Positions 1 to 7,950 of a DNA stretch of 64,000 nt are shown one piece after another. Source of the stretch: Amycolatopsis sp. 195334CR (GTDB taxonomy: Bacteria > Actinomycetota > Actinomycetes > Mycobacteriales > Pseudonocardiaceae); the NCBI RefSeq assembly GCF_017309385.1, contig NZ_JAFJMJ010000002.1, forward strand, positions 1,240,001 through 1,304,000, given 5' to 3'. The stretch's first letter is position 1. Each line of letters starts with the position of its first letter. The notes under the pieces are model-generated. The model ran no database searches, had not been told where the DNA came from, and saw only the letters and a program-made list of their open reading frames with translations. The position numbers were made by a program, and so were the translations under genes.

Positions 1-815
1 AGCGCGAGGTCCTCCGGCACCGCGACGCCACGATCGGCGGCCGCCCGCAGCGCGCCGAGCGCGAGTTCGTCGGTGAAGCAGAACACCGCGTCCGGCGGCT
101 CGGCGAGGTCGAGCAGGCCGAGCATGGCGCGGTGGCCGTCGGCGCGGTGCAGCGTCCGGACCGGCACCTCCAGCTCCGGCACCGGGGTGAGCCCGGCCTC
201 GGTCAGCGCTTCCCGGTAACCACGCAGGCGGCGCCGCGCGGTGGCGTTCGAGACCTGCGGCTGCAGGCCGAGCGCGGCCACCCGGCGGCGGCCGGTCGAG
301 AGCAGGTGCGTGGTCGCGGTGCGGGCGGCGGCGACGTTGTCGATGGCGACGTGGTCGACCGCCGCCGTGCTGTCGTGTTCGCCGAGCAGGACCAGCGGCA
401 CGGAGTCGGTGCGCGCGGCGAGTTCGTCGGGGGAGACCGCCCAGGGGTTGAACAGCACGCCGTCGACCAGCTGCGTGCGCTGGCCGCGCAGCAGGCGGCG
501 CTCGCGCTCGGCGTCGCCGTCGGTCTGGTCGATCAGCACGGTCAGCCCGCGTGCCTCGGCGATGCGCACCGTGCGCGCGGCCAGTTCGGCGAAGTACGGC
601 GAGTCGACCTCGGGGATGACCAGCGCGACCAGGCCGGTCCGGCCGCGCCGCAGCGAGCGCGCGGCCATGTTGGGCCGGTAGCCCAGCTCGTCGATGCTGG
701 CCTGCACGCGGGCCCTGGTGTCGTCGGCGACGTAGCGGAAGCCGTTGACCACGTTGGACACCGTGCGCACCGAGACGCCGGCGTGCTCGGCCACCTCCCG
801 CAGGCTCGCGCCCAT
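1..815 (-). CDS. LacI/GalR-family transcriptional regulator (3' end outside window)
   Basis: The protein has an N-terminal LacI helix-turn-helix (SLREVAEHAGVSVRTVSNVV) at residues 4-23 and a periplasmic-binding-like sensor region with typical signatures (LVIPEVDSPYFAELA, GVLFNPWAV). The start is ATG at 815, preceded by a GGGAGG ribosome site. About 271 codons are visible. The family usually has 330-350 residues, so the C-terminus lies beyond base 1. It is divergent from the PhyH-type dioxygenase gene at 902. The short gap between them holds a LacI-like palindrome, so the regulator probably controls itself and the dioxygenase in response to a small, perhaps sugar-like, ligand. The ligand cannot be read from the sequence. 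Confidence 0.93.
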   Translation of the reverse strand, partial: MGASLREVAEHAGVSVRTVSNVVNGFRYVADDTRARVQASIDELGYRPNMAARSLRRGRTGLVALVIPEVDSPYFAELAARTVRIAEARGLTVLIDQTDGDAERERRLLRGQRTQLVDGVLFNPWAVSPDELAARTDSVPLVLLGEHDSTAAVDHVAIDNVAAARTATTHLLSTGRRRVAALGLQPQVSNATARRRLRGYREALTEAGLTPVPELEVPVRTLHRADGHRAMLGLLDLAEPPDAVFCFTDELALGALRAAADRGVAVPEDLA

Positions 816-848
816 GCCACCTCCCGTCGTCTCCGCCGAGACTACCTC

Positions 849-874
849 TTGCAACGTTGCATGCCACGTTGCAA
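849..874. promoter_or_regulatory. Candidate LacI operator pair
   Basis: Bases 850-861 form the perfect 12-bp palindrome TGCAACGTTGCA, matching the CG-centred operators typical of LacI/GalR proteins. The half-site ACGTTGCA (854-861) recurs at 866-873, exactly 12 bp on. It lies between the divergent LacI and dioxygenase genes, close to both starts. Assignment to the adjacent regulator is inference. Confidence 0.65.
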
Positions 875-901
875 ACTGGGCGACACACCGAAGGAGGTCC
901 G

Positions 902-1720
902 ATGGACGAAGCTGAGCTGGCGGCGGTCACCGCCCGGATCGAGCAGGACGGCATCGCGGGGCTGCCCGGGGCGTTCGAGCGGTCCTGGGTGGCGCGGCTG
1001 GGTGAGGATGTGGACGCCGCGTTCGCCGAGGCGCTGTCCCGCGAGGGCGGCGCGGTCGGCCGCGGCCCGAACCGGTACTACGTGGAGATCCACCCCGAGC
1101 AGCTGCGCGGGTTCACCGAACTGGTCACGCACCCGTGGATCGACGCGGTGTGCGCGGCGGTGCTCGGACCGGACTACCAGATCGTCGAGGTCGGTTTCGA
1201 CGTGCCGCTGGCGGGCGCGGTCGACCAGCCGTGGCACCGGGATTTCCCGATGCCGGGGGAAACCCGGGACACCGGCAGGCTCACCTCGCTCGCCATCAAT
1301 GTGACCACTGTGGACACCGAGGAGGACATGGGGCCGTTCGAGATCGCGCCCGGCACGCACCGGGAAACGGGCGAGGACTTCGAGCACGGCATGTTCCCGC
1401 CGGACACCGAGTACCCGCGTTACCGCTCGCTGGCGACGCGGAAGTACCCGAAGATGGGCGACATCTCCATCCGTTCCGCGCTCACCATCCACCGGGGCAC
1501 GGCGAACGTCTCGTCGAAGTCGCGGCCGGTGCTCGTGCTGGGCGTCGACGCGCCGGGCGCGGGCAACGACGAACGCCACGACACCGCGGTCACCCGGGAG
1601 TTCTGGGAAACCCTGCCCGACTCGCTGAAGCGGCACCTGCACTGCCCGGTGGTCGACGTGCTGCGGCCGATCACGCAGAAACACACCATCGAAGGCCTGG
1701 TGATGGGCGCTTCCGGGTAA
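902..1720 (+). CDS. Phytanoyl-CoA dioxygenase (PhyH) family protein
   Basis: This is a 272-aa Fe(II)/2-oxoglutarate-dependent oxygenase of the PhyH type. The iron facial triad is visible as H112-x-D114 (WHRDFPMP) and the distal H197 (TIHRGT), with an Arg about ten residues later (SKSRPV) suited to binding 2-oxoglutarate. The ATG at 902 is chosen over an in-frame upstream ATG at 857 because AAGGAGG at 891-897 lies just before it, and the upstream start would fall in the operator. Members hydroxylate diverse small molecules, and the substrate here is unknown. The divergent LacI gene and palindromic operator suggest substrate-induced expression. Confidence 0.9.
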   Translation: MDEAELAAVTARIEQDGIAGLPGAFERSWVARLGEDVDAAFAEALSREGGAVGRGPNRYYVEIHPEQLRGFTELVTHPWIDAVCAAVLGPDYQIVEVGFDVPLAGAVDQPWHRDFPMPGETRDTGRLTSLAINVTTVDTEEDMGPFEIAPGTHRETGEDFEHGMFPPDTEYPRYRSLATRKYPKMGDISIRSALTIHRGTANVSSKSRPVLVLGVDAPGAGNDERHDTAVTREFWETLPDSLKRHLHCPVVDVLRPITQKHTIEGLVMGASG

Positions 1721-1730
1721 GTTCTCCGGC

Positions 1731-3809
1731 ATGTCCGAAGAGCAGCTGGTGGCCGGTCGCTACCGCCTCGGCCGCACCCTCGGCGAGGGTGGCATGGGGG
1801 TGGTCTGGCGGGCCAGGGACGAACTGCTCGACCGCGAGGTCGCGCTCAAGGAACTACGGCACACCAGCGCCTTCGACCCGGCGGACCCGGATCCGGCCTA
1901 CCGCCGGATGCTGCGCGAGGCGATGGCCGCCGCGCAGTTGCGGCACCCCGGGATCATCACCGTGCACGACGTGGTGATCGACCGCGAGCGGCCGTGGATC
2001 GTGATGGAGCTGGTCGACGGGCCGTCGGTGGCGCAGCTGGTGGCCGAGCGGGGGCCGCTGCCCGAGTGGCAGGCCGCGGCGATCGGCCGCCAGGTGGCGC
2101 AGGCGCTGGCCGCCGCGCACGCGCGGGGCATCGTGCACCGGGACGTCAAACCGGCGAACATCCTGCTCGACGGGGACCGCGCGGTGCTCACCGACTTCGG
2201 CATCGCGGCGATGTCCGGGGCCACCGCGCTGACCGGCACCGGGAACCTGATCGGCTCGCCGGAGTTCATGGCGCCGGAGCGGGTCAACGGGCAGCCCGCG
2301 GGGCCGCCGAGCGATCTGTGGTCGCTCGGCGTGACGCTGTACTTCGCGGCGAGCGGGCTTTCGCCGTTCACCGGGGAGGACCTGCAGGGGGCGCTGGCCG
2401 CGGTGGTGACGCGGGAGGCGGTGCCGCTGGCGCAGGTCCCGTCGCTGTGGCCGGTGATCGCCGCGCTGCTGCGGAAGAACCCGGCGGAACGCCCGGCCGG
2501 CGCGCAGGCGATCGCGCTGCTCGGGGGCCCGCCGGTGGTGCCATCGGTGCCGCAGCCCGGCTACCCGCCTCACCCGGTGACGCCGCCCAGCTACCCGGCC
2601 ACACCGACTGGCCACCCAGCCACGCCGCCCGGCCAGCCAGTGGCACCGTCTGGGCACCCAGTCACGCCACCCGGCTACCCGGCCACACCGTTTGAGCAGC
2701 CGGTCGCGCCACCCGGCTACCCGGCCACACCGTTTGAGCAGCCGGTCGCGCCGTCCAGCCACCCAGCCACGCCGCCCGGCCACCCGGTCGCATCGTCCGG
2801 CCACCCGGTGTCGCCTGGCTATCCGGTGGGGCAGGCACCAGCGGCCGATCCCTTCGCGCCACCCCCGGGCACGCGGCCCGCCAGAGCCTCCCGGAGGATG
2901 CGGCTGGCGATCATCGGGGTGGTGGTGTTCGTGGCGCTCGCCGCGGGCGGGGTCATCTGGTGGCAGACCAGCGGCGAGCAGTCCCAGGCGCAGTCCCCGC
3001 AAACCTCCGAATCGGCGAAGCCGCAGTCCTCGGCCCCGGTGACCGAGGTCGACGGATCGCCGACGGTGGACCGGATCCAGGCACGCGGCACGGTCGTCAT
3101 CGGGGTGAAGAGCGACCAGCCGGGCCTCGGCATGCAGAACCCCGCCGACGGCACCCGCTCCGGCTTCGACATCGAGATCGCCCGGATCGTGGCGGGCGGC
3201 CTCGGCCTCGACGACAACCGGATCGTCTACCAGAACGTCGAGTCCGCCGGGCGCGAGACCGCGCTCCGCGACGGGACCGTGGACTTCTACGTCGGCACCT
3301 ACGCGATCACCGACAAGCGCAAGGAGCAGGTCAGCTTCGCCGGCCCGTACCTCACCGGCGGCCAGTCGCTGCTGGTGCGCCGCGACGAAACCGCCATCAC
3401 CGGCAAGGACACCCTGCGCGGCAAGAAGGTCTGCTCGGTGACCGGATCCTCCCCGCTGCAGCGGATCCAGCAGCTGAACCTGACCGAACCGGAGAACATC
3501 GTCGCGTTGTCCACCTACGCCGACTGCGTGAGCCGCCTGTCCGGCGGCGAGGTCGACGCGGTGACCACCGACGACGCGCTCCTCAAGGGCTACGCCGCCG
3601 AGGACCCGGACGTGCTGAAGGTGGTCGGCGAGCCGTTCGACCAGCTGGCCTACGGCATCGGCCTGGCCAAGGACGACAAACCGCTGCGCGACAAGGTGAA
3701 CGACCTCCTCCAGGCCGCGCTCGACGACGGCCGGTGGCAGAGCGCCTACGACCGCACCCTCGGCCGGTCCGGCTCCTCGACGCCGAAGCCGGTCCTCGAC
3801 CGGTACTAA
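1731..3809 (+). CDS. Ser/Thr protein kinase fused to an extracellular amino-acid-type solute-binding domain
   Basis: The 692-aa membrane kinase has three parts. Residues about 10-265 form a Hanks-type kinase with glycine loop GEGGMGVVW, lysine in VALKEL, catalytic HRDVKPAN near 135, DFG near 155 and APE. Residues about 275-385 are a Pro-rich linker of GYPATP/GHPVTP-like repeats. One membrane segment follows (about 389-412), then an outer domain of about 245 residues resembling family 3 solute-binding proteins (GFDIEIARIVAGG, TYAITDKRKEQVSFAGPY). Two Cys in this domain (KKVCSV, YADCVS) could form a disulfide. A bound ligand, probably an amino acid or similar polar compound, may control the kinase directly. 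No transporter genes are adjacent. Confidence 0.93.
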   Translation: MSEEQLVAGRYRLGRTLGEGGMGVVWRARDELLDREVALKELRHTSAFDPADPDPAYRRMLREAMAAAQLRHPGIITVHDVVIDRERPWIVMELVDGPSVAQLVAERGPLPEWQAAAIGRQVAQALAAAHARGIVHRDVKPANILLDGDRAVLTDFGIAAMSGATALTGTGNLIGSPEFMAPERVNGQPAGPPSDLWSLGVTLYFAASGLSPFTGEDLQGALAAVVTREAVPLAQVPSLWPVIAALLRKNPAERPAGAQAIALLGGPPVVPSVPQPGYPPHPVTPPSYPATPTGHPATPPGQPVAPSGHPVTPPGYPATPFEQPVAPPGYPATPFEQPVAPSSHPATPPGHPVASSGHPVSPGYPVGQAPAADPFAPPPGTRPARASRRMRLAIIGVVVFVALAAGGVIWWQTSGEQSQAQSPQTSESAKPQSSAPVTEVDGSPTVDRIQARGTVVIGVKSDQPGLGMQNPADGTRSGFDIEIARIVAGGLGLDDNRIVYQNVESAGRETALRDGTVDFYVGTYAITDKRKEQVSFAGPYLTGGQSLLVRRDETAITGKDTLRGKKVCSVTGSSPLQRIQQLNLTEPENIVALSTYADCVSRLSGGEVDAVTTDDALLKGYAAEDPDVLKVVGEPFDQLAYGIGLAKDDKPLRDKVNDLLQAALDDGRWQSAYDRTLGRSGSSTPKPVLDRY
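2665..2748 (+). repeat. Perfect 42-bp tandem duplication in the kinase linker
   Basis: Bases 2665-2706 are repeated exactly at 2707-2748, and identity runs four bases further. The unit is 14 codons, encoding a Pro-rich segment that includes GYPATPFEQPVAP. It keeps frame and lengthens the linker between kinase and membrane segment. Perfect identity implies a recent duplication. Confidence 0.95.
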
Positions 3810-3818
3810 ACTGGGATC

Positions 3819-4694
3819 ATGCGCACCCGACCGACGCTGAGCTGGGCGTTCACCGGCGAACCGCCGTCGCGCACGACCAGCCTCGACGAGGTCGTCGAGT
3901 GCGTGGCGCGGCGCAACGCGCTCGTGCTGAGCGGAGCCGGGCTCTCCACCGAGTCCGGCATCCCCGACTACCGCGGCGACGGCGGCAGCCTGCGCCGCCA
4001 CACCCCGATGACCTTCGACGAGTTCACCGGCAGCGTCGACGGGCGGCGCCGCTACTGGGCCCGCAGCCACCTCGGCTGGCGCACCATCGCCCGCGCCCAC
4101 CCGAACGACGGCCACCGCGCGGTCGCCGCCCTGCAGGACCGCGGCCACTTCTCCGGCATCATCACGCAGAACGTAGACGGGCTGCACCAGGCCGCCGGCG
4201 CGCGCGACGTGGTCGAACTGCACGGCAGTCTGGACCGGGTGATCTGCCTGGACTGCCGCCGCACCAGCCCGCGCGAGGACCTGGACCGGCGGCTGCGGGC
4301 GGCCAACCCGGACTTCGGCGGCGAGGCCACCCGGATCAACCCGGACGGCGACGTGGAACTCGCCGAGGAGGACGTCCGCGGCTTCCAGCTCGTCGCCTGC
4401 GCGGACTGCGGGTCCGGGGTGCTCAAGCCGGACGTGGTCTTCTTCGGTGAGAACGTGCCCAAACCGCGGGTCGAGCGCTGCTACCGGATGGTCGACGCGG
4501 CCGGGGCGCTGGTGGTGCTGGGCTCGTCGCTGACCGTCATGTCCGGCCTGCGGTTCGTCCGGCACGCGGCCAAGGCGGGCAAGCCGGTGCTCATCCTCAA
4601 CCTCGGCCGGACCCGCGGCGACCAGTACTCGACCGTGCGCGTCGACCTCCCGCTCGGCCAGGCGCTCACCGAACTGCTCACCCGGCTCGGCTGA
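3819..4694 (+). CDS. Sir2-family NAD-dependent protein deacylase (sirtuin)
   Basis: The 291-aa sirtuin has the NAD-binding GAGLSTESGIPDYRG motif (from residue 39), NVDGLH, the catalytic His in ELHGS (H135), a four-Cys zinc site (ICLDC and ACADC) and GSSLTV. It removes acyl groups from lysines using NAD, probably in the cytoplasm. It follows the kinase gene by only 9 bp, so the two may be co-transcribed, linking two kinds of post-translational control. A strong ribosome site is not evident before the ATG. Confidence 0.93.
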   Translation: MRTRPTLSWAFTGEPPSRTTSLDEVVECVARRNALVLSGAGLSTESGIPDYRGDGGSLRRHTPMTFDEFTGSVDGRRRYWARSHLGWRTIARAHPNDGHRAVAALQDRGHFSGIITQNVDGLHQAAGARDVVELHGSLDRVICLDCRRTSPREDLDRRLRAANPDFGGEATRINPDGDVELAEEDVRGFQLVACADCGSGVLKPDVVFFGENVPKPRVERCYRMVDAAGALVVLGSSLTVMSGLRFVRHAAKAGKPVLILNLGRTRGDQYSTVRVDLPLGQALTELLTRLG

Positions 4695-4707
4695 CCGCCG
4701 GCCGCGC

Positions 4708-4734
4708 TGTCACATCTGCTTGACTCGCGGGGTC
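4708..4734 (+). promoter_or_regulatory. Candidate ECF41-type promoter
   Basis: TGTCACA at 4708-4714 is followed after 16 bp by GGTC at 4731-4734. ECF41 sigma factors are known to use a TGTCACA -35 element with a CGTC -10 element, and to transcribe their own genes or close neighbours. The element lies upstream of an ECF41-like gene (start 4772), which suggests autoregulation. The -10 differs by one base from the consensus. Confidence 0.55.
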
Positions 4735-4771
4735 ATCTCGATGACGACCCGCGAGGAAGGACCGTGACAGG

Positions 4772-5650
4772 GTGGAATCCGTGGACGAGCGCGACCGGCT
4801 GGCGGCGGAGTTCGAGCAGCACCGCCCGCGGTTGCGCGGGGTGGCCTACCGGATGCTCGGCTCGCTCGGCGAGGCCGACGACGCCGTGCAGGAGGCGTGG
4901 CTGCGGCTCAACCGCACCGGTGGCGAGGACATCGACAACCTGGCCGCCTGGCTCACCACCGTGGTCGCGCGGATCTGCCTGAACCTGCTGCGCTCGCGCG
5001 AGAATCGGCGCGAGGAACCACTCGACGGGGTGGACGGCAACGCCGGTTCGGCGGATCCGGCCGAGGAGGCGGCACTGGCCGACTCGGTGGGTGTGGCCCT
5101 GCTCGTCGTGCTCGACCTGCTCAGCCCGGCCGAACGCCTCGCCTTCGTGCTGCACGACTTGTTCGCCGTGCCGTTCGACGAGATCGGCACCCTGCTCGAC
5201 AAAACGCCCGCCGCGGCGAGGCAGCTCGCCAGCCGCGCCCGGCGGCGGGTCAAGGGCGCCGGAACAGCCCCTGCCGACCACGGCCGCCGCCGCGAGGTGG
5301 TGCACGCCTTCCTGGCCGCGTCCCGGGGTGGCGACTTCGGCGCGCTGGTCTCGTTGCTCGATCCGAACGTGGTGCTGCGCGCCGACGCCGAGGCCGGGCC
5401 GACCAGGGGCCCGCTCGTGCTGCGCGGCGCGCTGCAGGTGGGCAAGGGCGCGATCGCCGCGGGCTCGGCACGGGCGGCGTTCTCCGGCCCGGCCCTGGTC
5501 AACGGCTCGCCCGGGGTGGTGCTGGCGCCGTACGGCCGGCTGTTCCTGGTGCTCTCGTTCACCGTCGAGAACGGCCTGATCACCGGGATCGACATCATCG
5601 CCGAACCGGAGCGGCTGCGCGAGGTCGAAGTCGCGGTGCTCGGGGATTGA
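4772..5650 (+). CDS. ECF41-type RNA polymerase sigma factor with C-terminal SnoaL-like domain (SigJ-like)
   Basis: The 292-aa sigma factor has sigma regions 2 and 4 in its first about 170 residues (GVAYRMLGSLGEADDAVQEAW, LSPAERLAFVLHDLF). A C-terminal NTF2/SnoaL-like domain ends near EPERLREVE, the equivalent of the conserved NPDKL-type tail motif of ECF41. In this group the C-terminal domain modulates sigma activity in cis and no separate anti-sigma factor is needed. The GTG at 4772 is used, with a second in-frame GTG at 4781. A GAGGAAGG ribosome-like site lies upstream, though rather far. A candidate autoregulatory promoter is at 4708-4734. Confidence 0.9.
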   Translation: MESVDERDRLAAEFEQHRPRLRGVAYRMLGSLGEADDAVQEAWLRLNRTGGEDIDNLAAWLTTVVARICLNLLRSRENRREEPLDGVDGNAGSADPAEEAALADSVGVALLVVLDLLSPAERLAFVLHDLFAVPFDEIGTLLDKTPAAARQLASRARRRVKGAGTAPADHGRRREVVHAFLAASRGGDFGALVSLLDPNVVLRADAEAGPTRGPLVLRGALQVGKGAIAAGSARAAFSGPALVNGSPGVVLAPYGRLFLVLSFTVENGLITGIDIIAEPERLREVEVAVLGD

Positions 5651-5684
5651 CCTCCAGCGGACTGGAGGATGCACGCTCGATCGC

Positions 5685-6089
5685 GTGGAAACCAAGGAGA
5701 ACGAGGAAATCCGGGCGATCGAGCGCGTGGTCGCCGCGGTGGAGCACGCACAGGCGAACGAACTCGTCGACGAGTTCGTCGCCCTCTTCCGCGCCGACGC
5801 CATCTGGACCACCGGCGGCGGCAAGAAGCTGATCGGCCGGGACGAGATCGCGGCCTTCACCCGGCAGGTGCTGCCGGGCGGCATGACCGGGCTCAAGTGC
5901 ACCCTGGAGGTGGTGCACGTGCTGTTCATCCGGCCGGACGTGGCCGCGGTGAAGGTGCGCCAGCTCTACACCAGCACCGACGGCGTGCCGCGGGAGGACG
6001 AGGGGGAGGGCACACCGTTGTTCGTCATGTCCAAAGAGGAGGGCCGGTGGTGGCTGACCGCCTGTCAGAACACCGGGGTGGCGGCGTAG
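5685..6089 (+). CDS. SgcJ/EcaC-type NTF2-like protein
   Basis: The 134-aa protein resembles the SgcJ/EcaC (DUF4440-like) branch of the NTF2/SnoaL cone fold, seen in EEIRAIERVVAAVEHAQANELVDEF and the closing WWLTACQNT strand. Such proteins are small-molecule-binding or stress-linked proteins of unclear catalysis. The start is GTG at 5685, with GGAGG about 16 bp upstream, which is a weak arrangement. It lies 34 bp after the ECF41 sigma gene, whose own C-terminal domain has the same fold. It is a plausible target or partner, since ECF41 genes are usually linked to small oxidoreductase or cone-fold genes. Confidence 0.8.
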   Translation: METKENEEIRAIERVVAAVEHAQANELVDEFVALFRADAIWTTGGGKKLIGRDEIAAFTRQVLPGGMTGLKCTLEVVHVLFIRPDVAAVKVRQLYTSTDGVPREDEGEGTPLFVMSKEEGRWWLTACQNTGVAA

Positions 6090-6092
6090 GGC

Positions 6093-6233
6093 TCACTCGT
6101 CGTGCTCGTCCTCGTCCTCCGGGGGCGGCGCCTGGCGCCGGGCGAGCACGACGAGCAGAACGATGATCCCGACCGGGCCGCCGAACACCATGATCTCGTC
6201 CCAGCCGCCCTGGTGCGCCAGCACCCAGTGCAC
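6093..6233 (-). CDS. Small membrane protein with acidic tail (46 aa)
   Basis: The 46-aa protein has a short N-terminus, one hydrophobic segment (about 15-31, IMVFGGPVGIIVLLVVLA), a basic ARRQ stop-transfer and an almost wholly acidic C-terminus (EDEDEHDE). The start is GTG at 6233, three bases after the stop of the upstream membrane protein, with AGGAGC ideally placed before it. The coupling and signal layout argue for a real gene. Single-span peptides like this often act as small subunits of membrane complexes. Its position as the third gene of the cupredoxin/polytopic protein operon fits that, but function is inferred. Confidence 0.7.
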   Translation of the reverse strand: MHWVLAHQGGWDEIMVFGGPVGIIVLLVVLARRQAPPPEDEDEHDE

Positions 6234-6236
6234 CGC

Positions 6237-7505
6237 TCACGCTCCTGACACCAGGTAGATGCCGATGGCGGTGTACCCCACCATCAGGGCCAGCACCGGG
6301 TACTGGCCCGCCTTCTCATAGTGCGCCCGCAGCACCACGAGCGCACGGTCGTGGGCCGACACCACGCCGATCACGTGGCCGAGCACGATCCCGGCGATCT
6401 GCACAGCGGCGATGACCGCGGGCGAGAGCACCGTGTAGTCCACCGTCAGCAACAGGCCCTGCTGCCCTTCGAACACGGCGAAGGAGAAGTAGTGCGCGAT
6501 CGTGTAGCCGACCATGATCGGCACCAGTGAGTGCGCGAACGCGCGGTAGGGCTCGGTGCCCTTGCGCAGGAACGGCCGCGTCAGCCGCACCGCGCCCGCG
6601 TAGGCCCCGGCGAGCAGCGCGATCGCCAGCGCCAGCCCGGCGGTGCCGGTCAGCACCGCGGTCACGGCGCCCAGTTCGCGGGTGTTGTCCGTCCACAGTG
6701 GAAGCCTGGTCAGCCCGTCGAAGGCGGTCGCGCCGAGCACCACCAGGATGAACGGGGTCAGCCCGGCCGCGCGGTCGAGGGTGAGCAGGCCGTCGAGCGG
6801 GCTGCGCAGCACCAGCCTGCCGTCGGCGCGCCTGCCGACCGGGGCCAGCGCGGCGACCAGTCCGAAGTAGACCTCGAAGGCGTCACCCCGGTCGAACCAC
6901 GACGGCCCGTACCGCACGCCGCCCGCGACCTGCGCGAGCAGGTAGGCGGTGAGGAACACGGCGACCGCGAGCGGGGCGTCGGAATGCGGGAAAACCAGCT
7001 CCAGCCACAGGAACGCGAGCAGTCCGGTGGTCGCGGCCCGGTAGCCGAGCCGGTCCGGCAGCGGCCGGGTGCCACGCAACGCGGGCACGGCCAGGCACAC
7101 CGCCGCGGCGATCGTGCGGGCCGGGTTGACCAGCCGCCACACCGGCCCCAGCACCAGTGAAACCGCGACCAGGCCCACCCAGAACCAGGCGTAGAACCAG
7201 GCCGGGGCCGGGTTCTCACCGCTGTCCCCGCCGGACCACGCGGTGACCAGCACGACCGCCGCCGCGACCACACCGAGCACGCGCAGCGTGGCCCGTGTCG
7301 CGGCCGAGTCGGCGAAGCGCTCGACGAACGCGGGCAGCGGCCGACCGGCCTGATCCCCTTGCAGTCGCGGGGTTTTCCAGAGCGCGGTCAGTGCGAAGAA
7401 GGAGATGAGCACCGCCGCGGCCCCGGCGTAGAGCGCCAGCCACAACGGCACCGGCAGGTCGGACCGCCCGCCGAGGCCGTGCGCCAGGAACACCCCGCCG
7501 GTCAC
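6237..7505 (-). CDS. Polytopic membrane protein (FedB/'fenitrothion hydrolase'-like)
   Basis: The 422-aa protein has about 10-11 hydrophobic segments and begins VTGGVFLAHGLGGRSDLPVP. The motif AHGxGGRxDLP is what I recall from actinobacterial membrane proteins named after fenitrothion hydrolase FedB; that enzymatic name should not be taken literally. The start is GTG at 7505, which overlaps the stop of the cupredoxin-like lipoprotein gene (GTGA), so the genes are translationally coupled. Longer upstream reading in this frame antisense-shadows that lipoprotein and is not coding. Coupling to a cupredoxin suggests metal handling or electron transfer at the outer membrane face, which is inference. 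Confidence 0.8.
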   Translation of the reverse strand: MTGGVFLAHGLGGRSDLPVPLWLALYAGAAAVLISFFALTALWKTPRLQGDQAGRPLPAFVERFADSAATRATLRVLGVVAAAVVLVTAWSGGDSGENPAPAWFYAWFWVGLVAVSLVLGPVWRLVNPARTIAAAVCLAVPALRGTRPLPDRLGYRAATTGLLAFLWLELVFPHSDAPLAVAVFLTAYLLAQVAGGVRYGPSWFDRGDAFEVYFGLVAALAPVGRRADGRLVLRSPLDGLLTLDRAAGLTPFILVVLGATAFDGLTRLPLWTDNTRELGAVTAVLTGTAGLALAIALLAGAYAGAVRLTRPFLRKGTEPYRAFAHSLVPIMVGYTIAHYFSFAVFEGQQGLLLTVDYTVLSPAVIAAVQIAGIVLGHVIGVVSAHDRALVVLRAHYEKAGQYPVLALMVGYTAIGIYLVSGA

Positions 7506-7843
7506 TGCACCCGAAGTTGGGTCAGCGGGCCGGTTTCGTGCATCTCGACCTCGAACACGCCCGGCACGTCGGCGGTGAAGGTCAGCGCGGCCGGGGCACC
7601 GGGCCCGCAGGGGGCCGCCTTGTCGTAACCGTGCACGTGGAGTTCGTCGGTGGCGTCGCAGGTGACCTCGAAGGTCACCGCGGTCCCGGTGGACACGTCG
7701 ACCCGGTCCGGTCCCTCGGTGCGGGCGCCGCCCTCGACGGCGAACCGGTGGAGGGCGCCGCCCGGGGTGGCGGTCGGCGCGGAACCGCACGCTGTCATGC
7801 ACAACACCGCCAGAACCGCCACACTACGAGCGCACCAGCTCAC
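7502..7843 (-). CDS. Cupredoxin-like lipoprotein
   Basis: The 113-aa exported protein has a signal peptide ending in a lipobox-like MTAC (Cys near 17). The mature part is beta-rich, like cupredoxin_1 domains: FEVTCDATDELHVHGYDKAAP and VPGVFEVEMHETGPLTQLRV. Candidate metal ligands are the His pair in HVHGYD and the M-H in EMHET. GTG at 7843 is preferred over the in-frame GTG at 7858 because a GGAAGGAAG ribosome site ends just before it. It is the first gene of a minus-strand operon with the two membrane proteins and is divergent from the large membrane protein at 7951. Confidence 0.82.
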   Translation of the reverse strand: MSWCARSVAVLAVLCMTACGSAPTATPGGALHRFAVEGGARTEGPDRVDVSTGTAVTFEVTCDATDELHVHGYDKAAPCGPGAPAALTFTADVPGVFEVEMHETGPLTQLRVQ

Positions 7844-7884
7844 AGGACTTCCTTCCACCCGGCTCGACTTTATGTGTGACCAAC

Positions 7885-7924
7885 GGTAACATGCTATCTT
7901 CAGTAACTGTTACCTGGGGTAACA
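7885..7924. promoter_or_regulatory. Palindromic operator between divergent membrane-protein genes
   Basis: TGTTACC at 7908-7914 and GGTAACA at 7918-7924 form a perfect 7-bp inverted repeat with a 3-bp spacer. A second GGTAACA copy stands at 7885-7891 and also pairs with 7908-7914. The AT-rich sites lie between the cupredoxin operon (minus) and the 606-aa membrane protein (plus), so one regulator could control both. No regulator gene is adjacent. Confidence 0.6.
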
Positions 7925-7950
7925 CGTAGATTTCCCGGAAAGGTCCAGCA

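Noticed and set aside
1854-4565. A 903-codon reverse-strand open frame
   Set aside because: It runs antisense to the kinase and sirtuin genes, is Arg/Gly/His-rich and has no family motif; GC-rich DNA gives such frames by codon bias.
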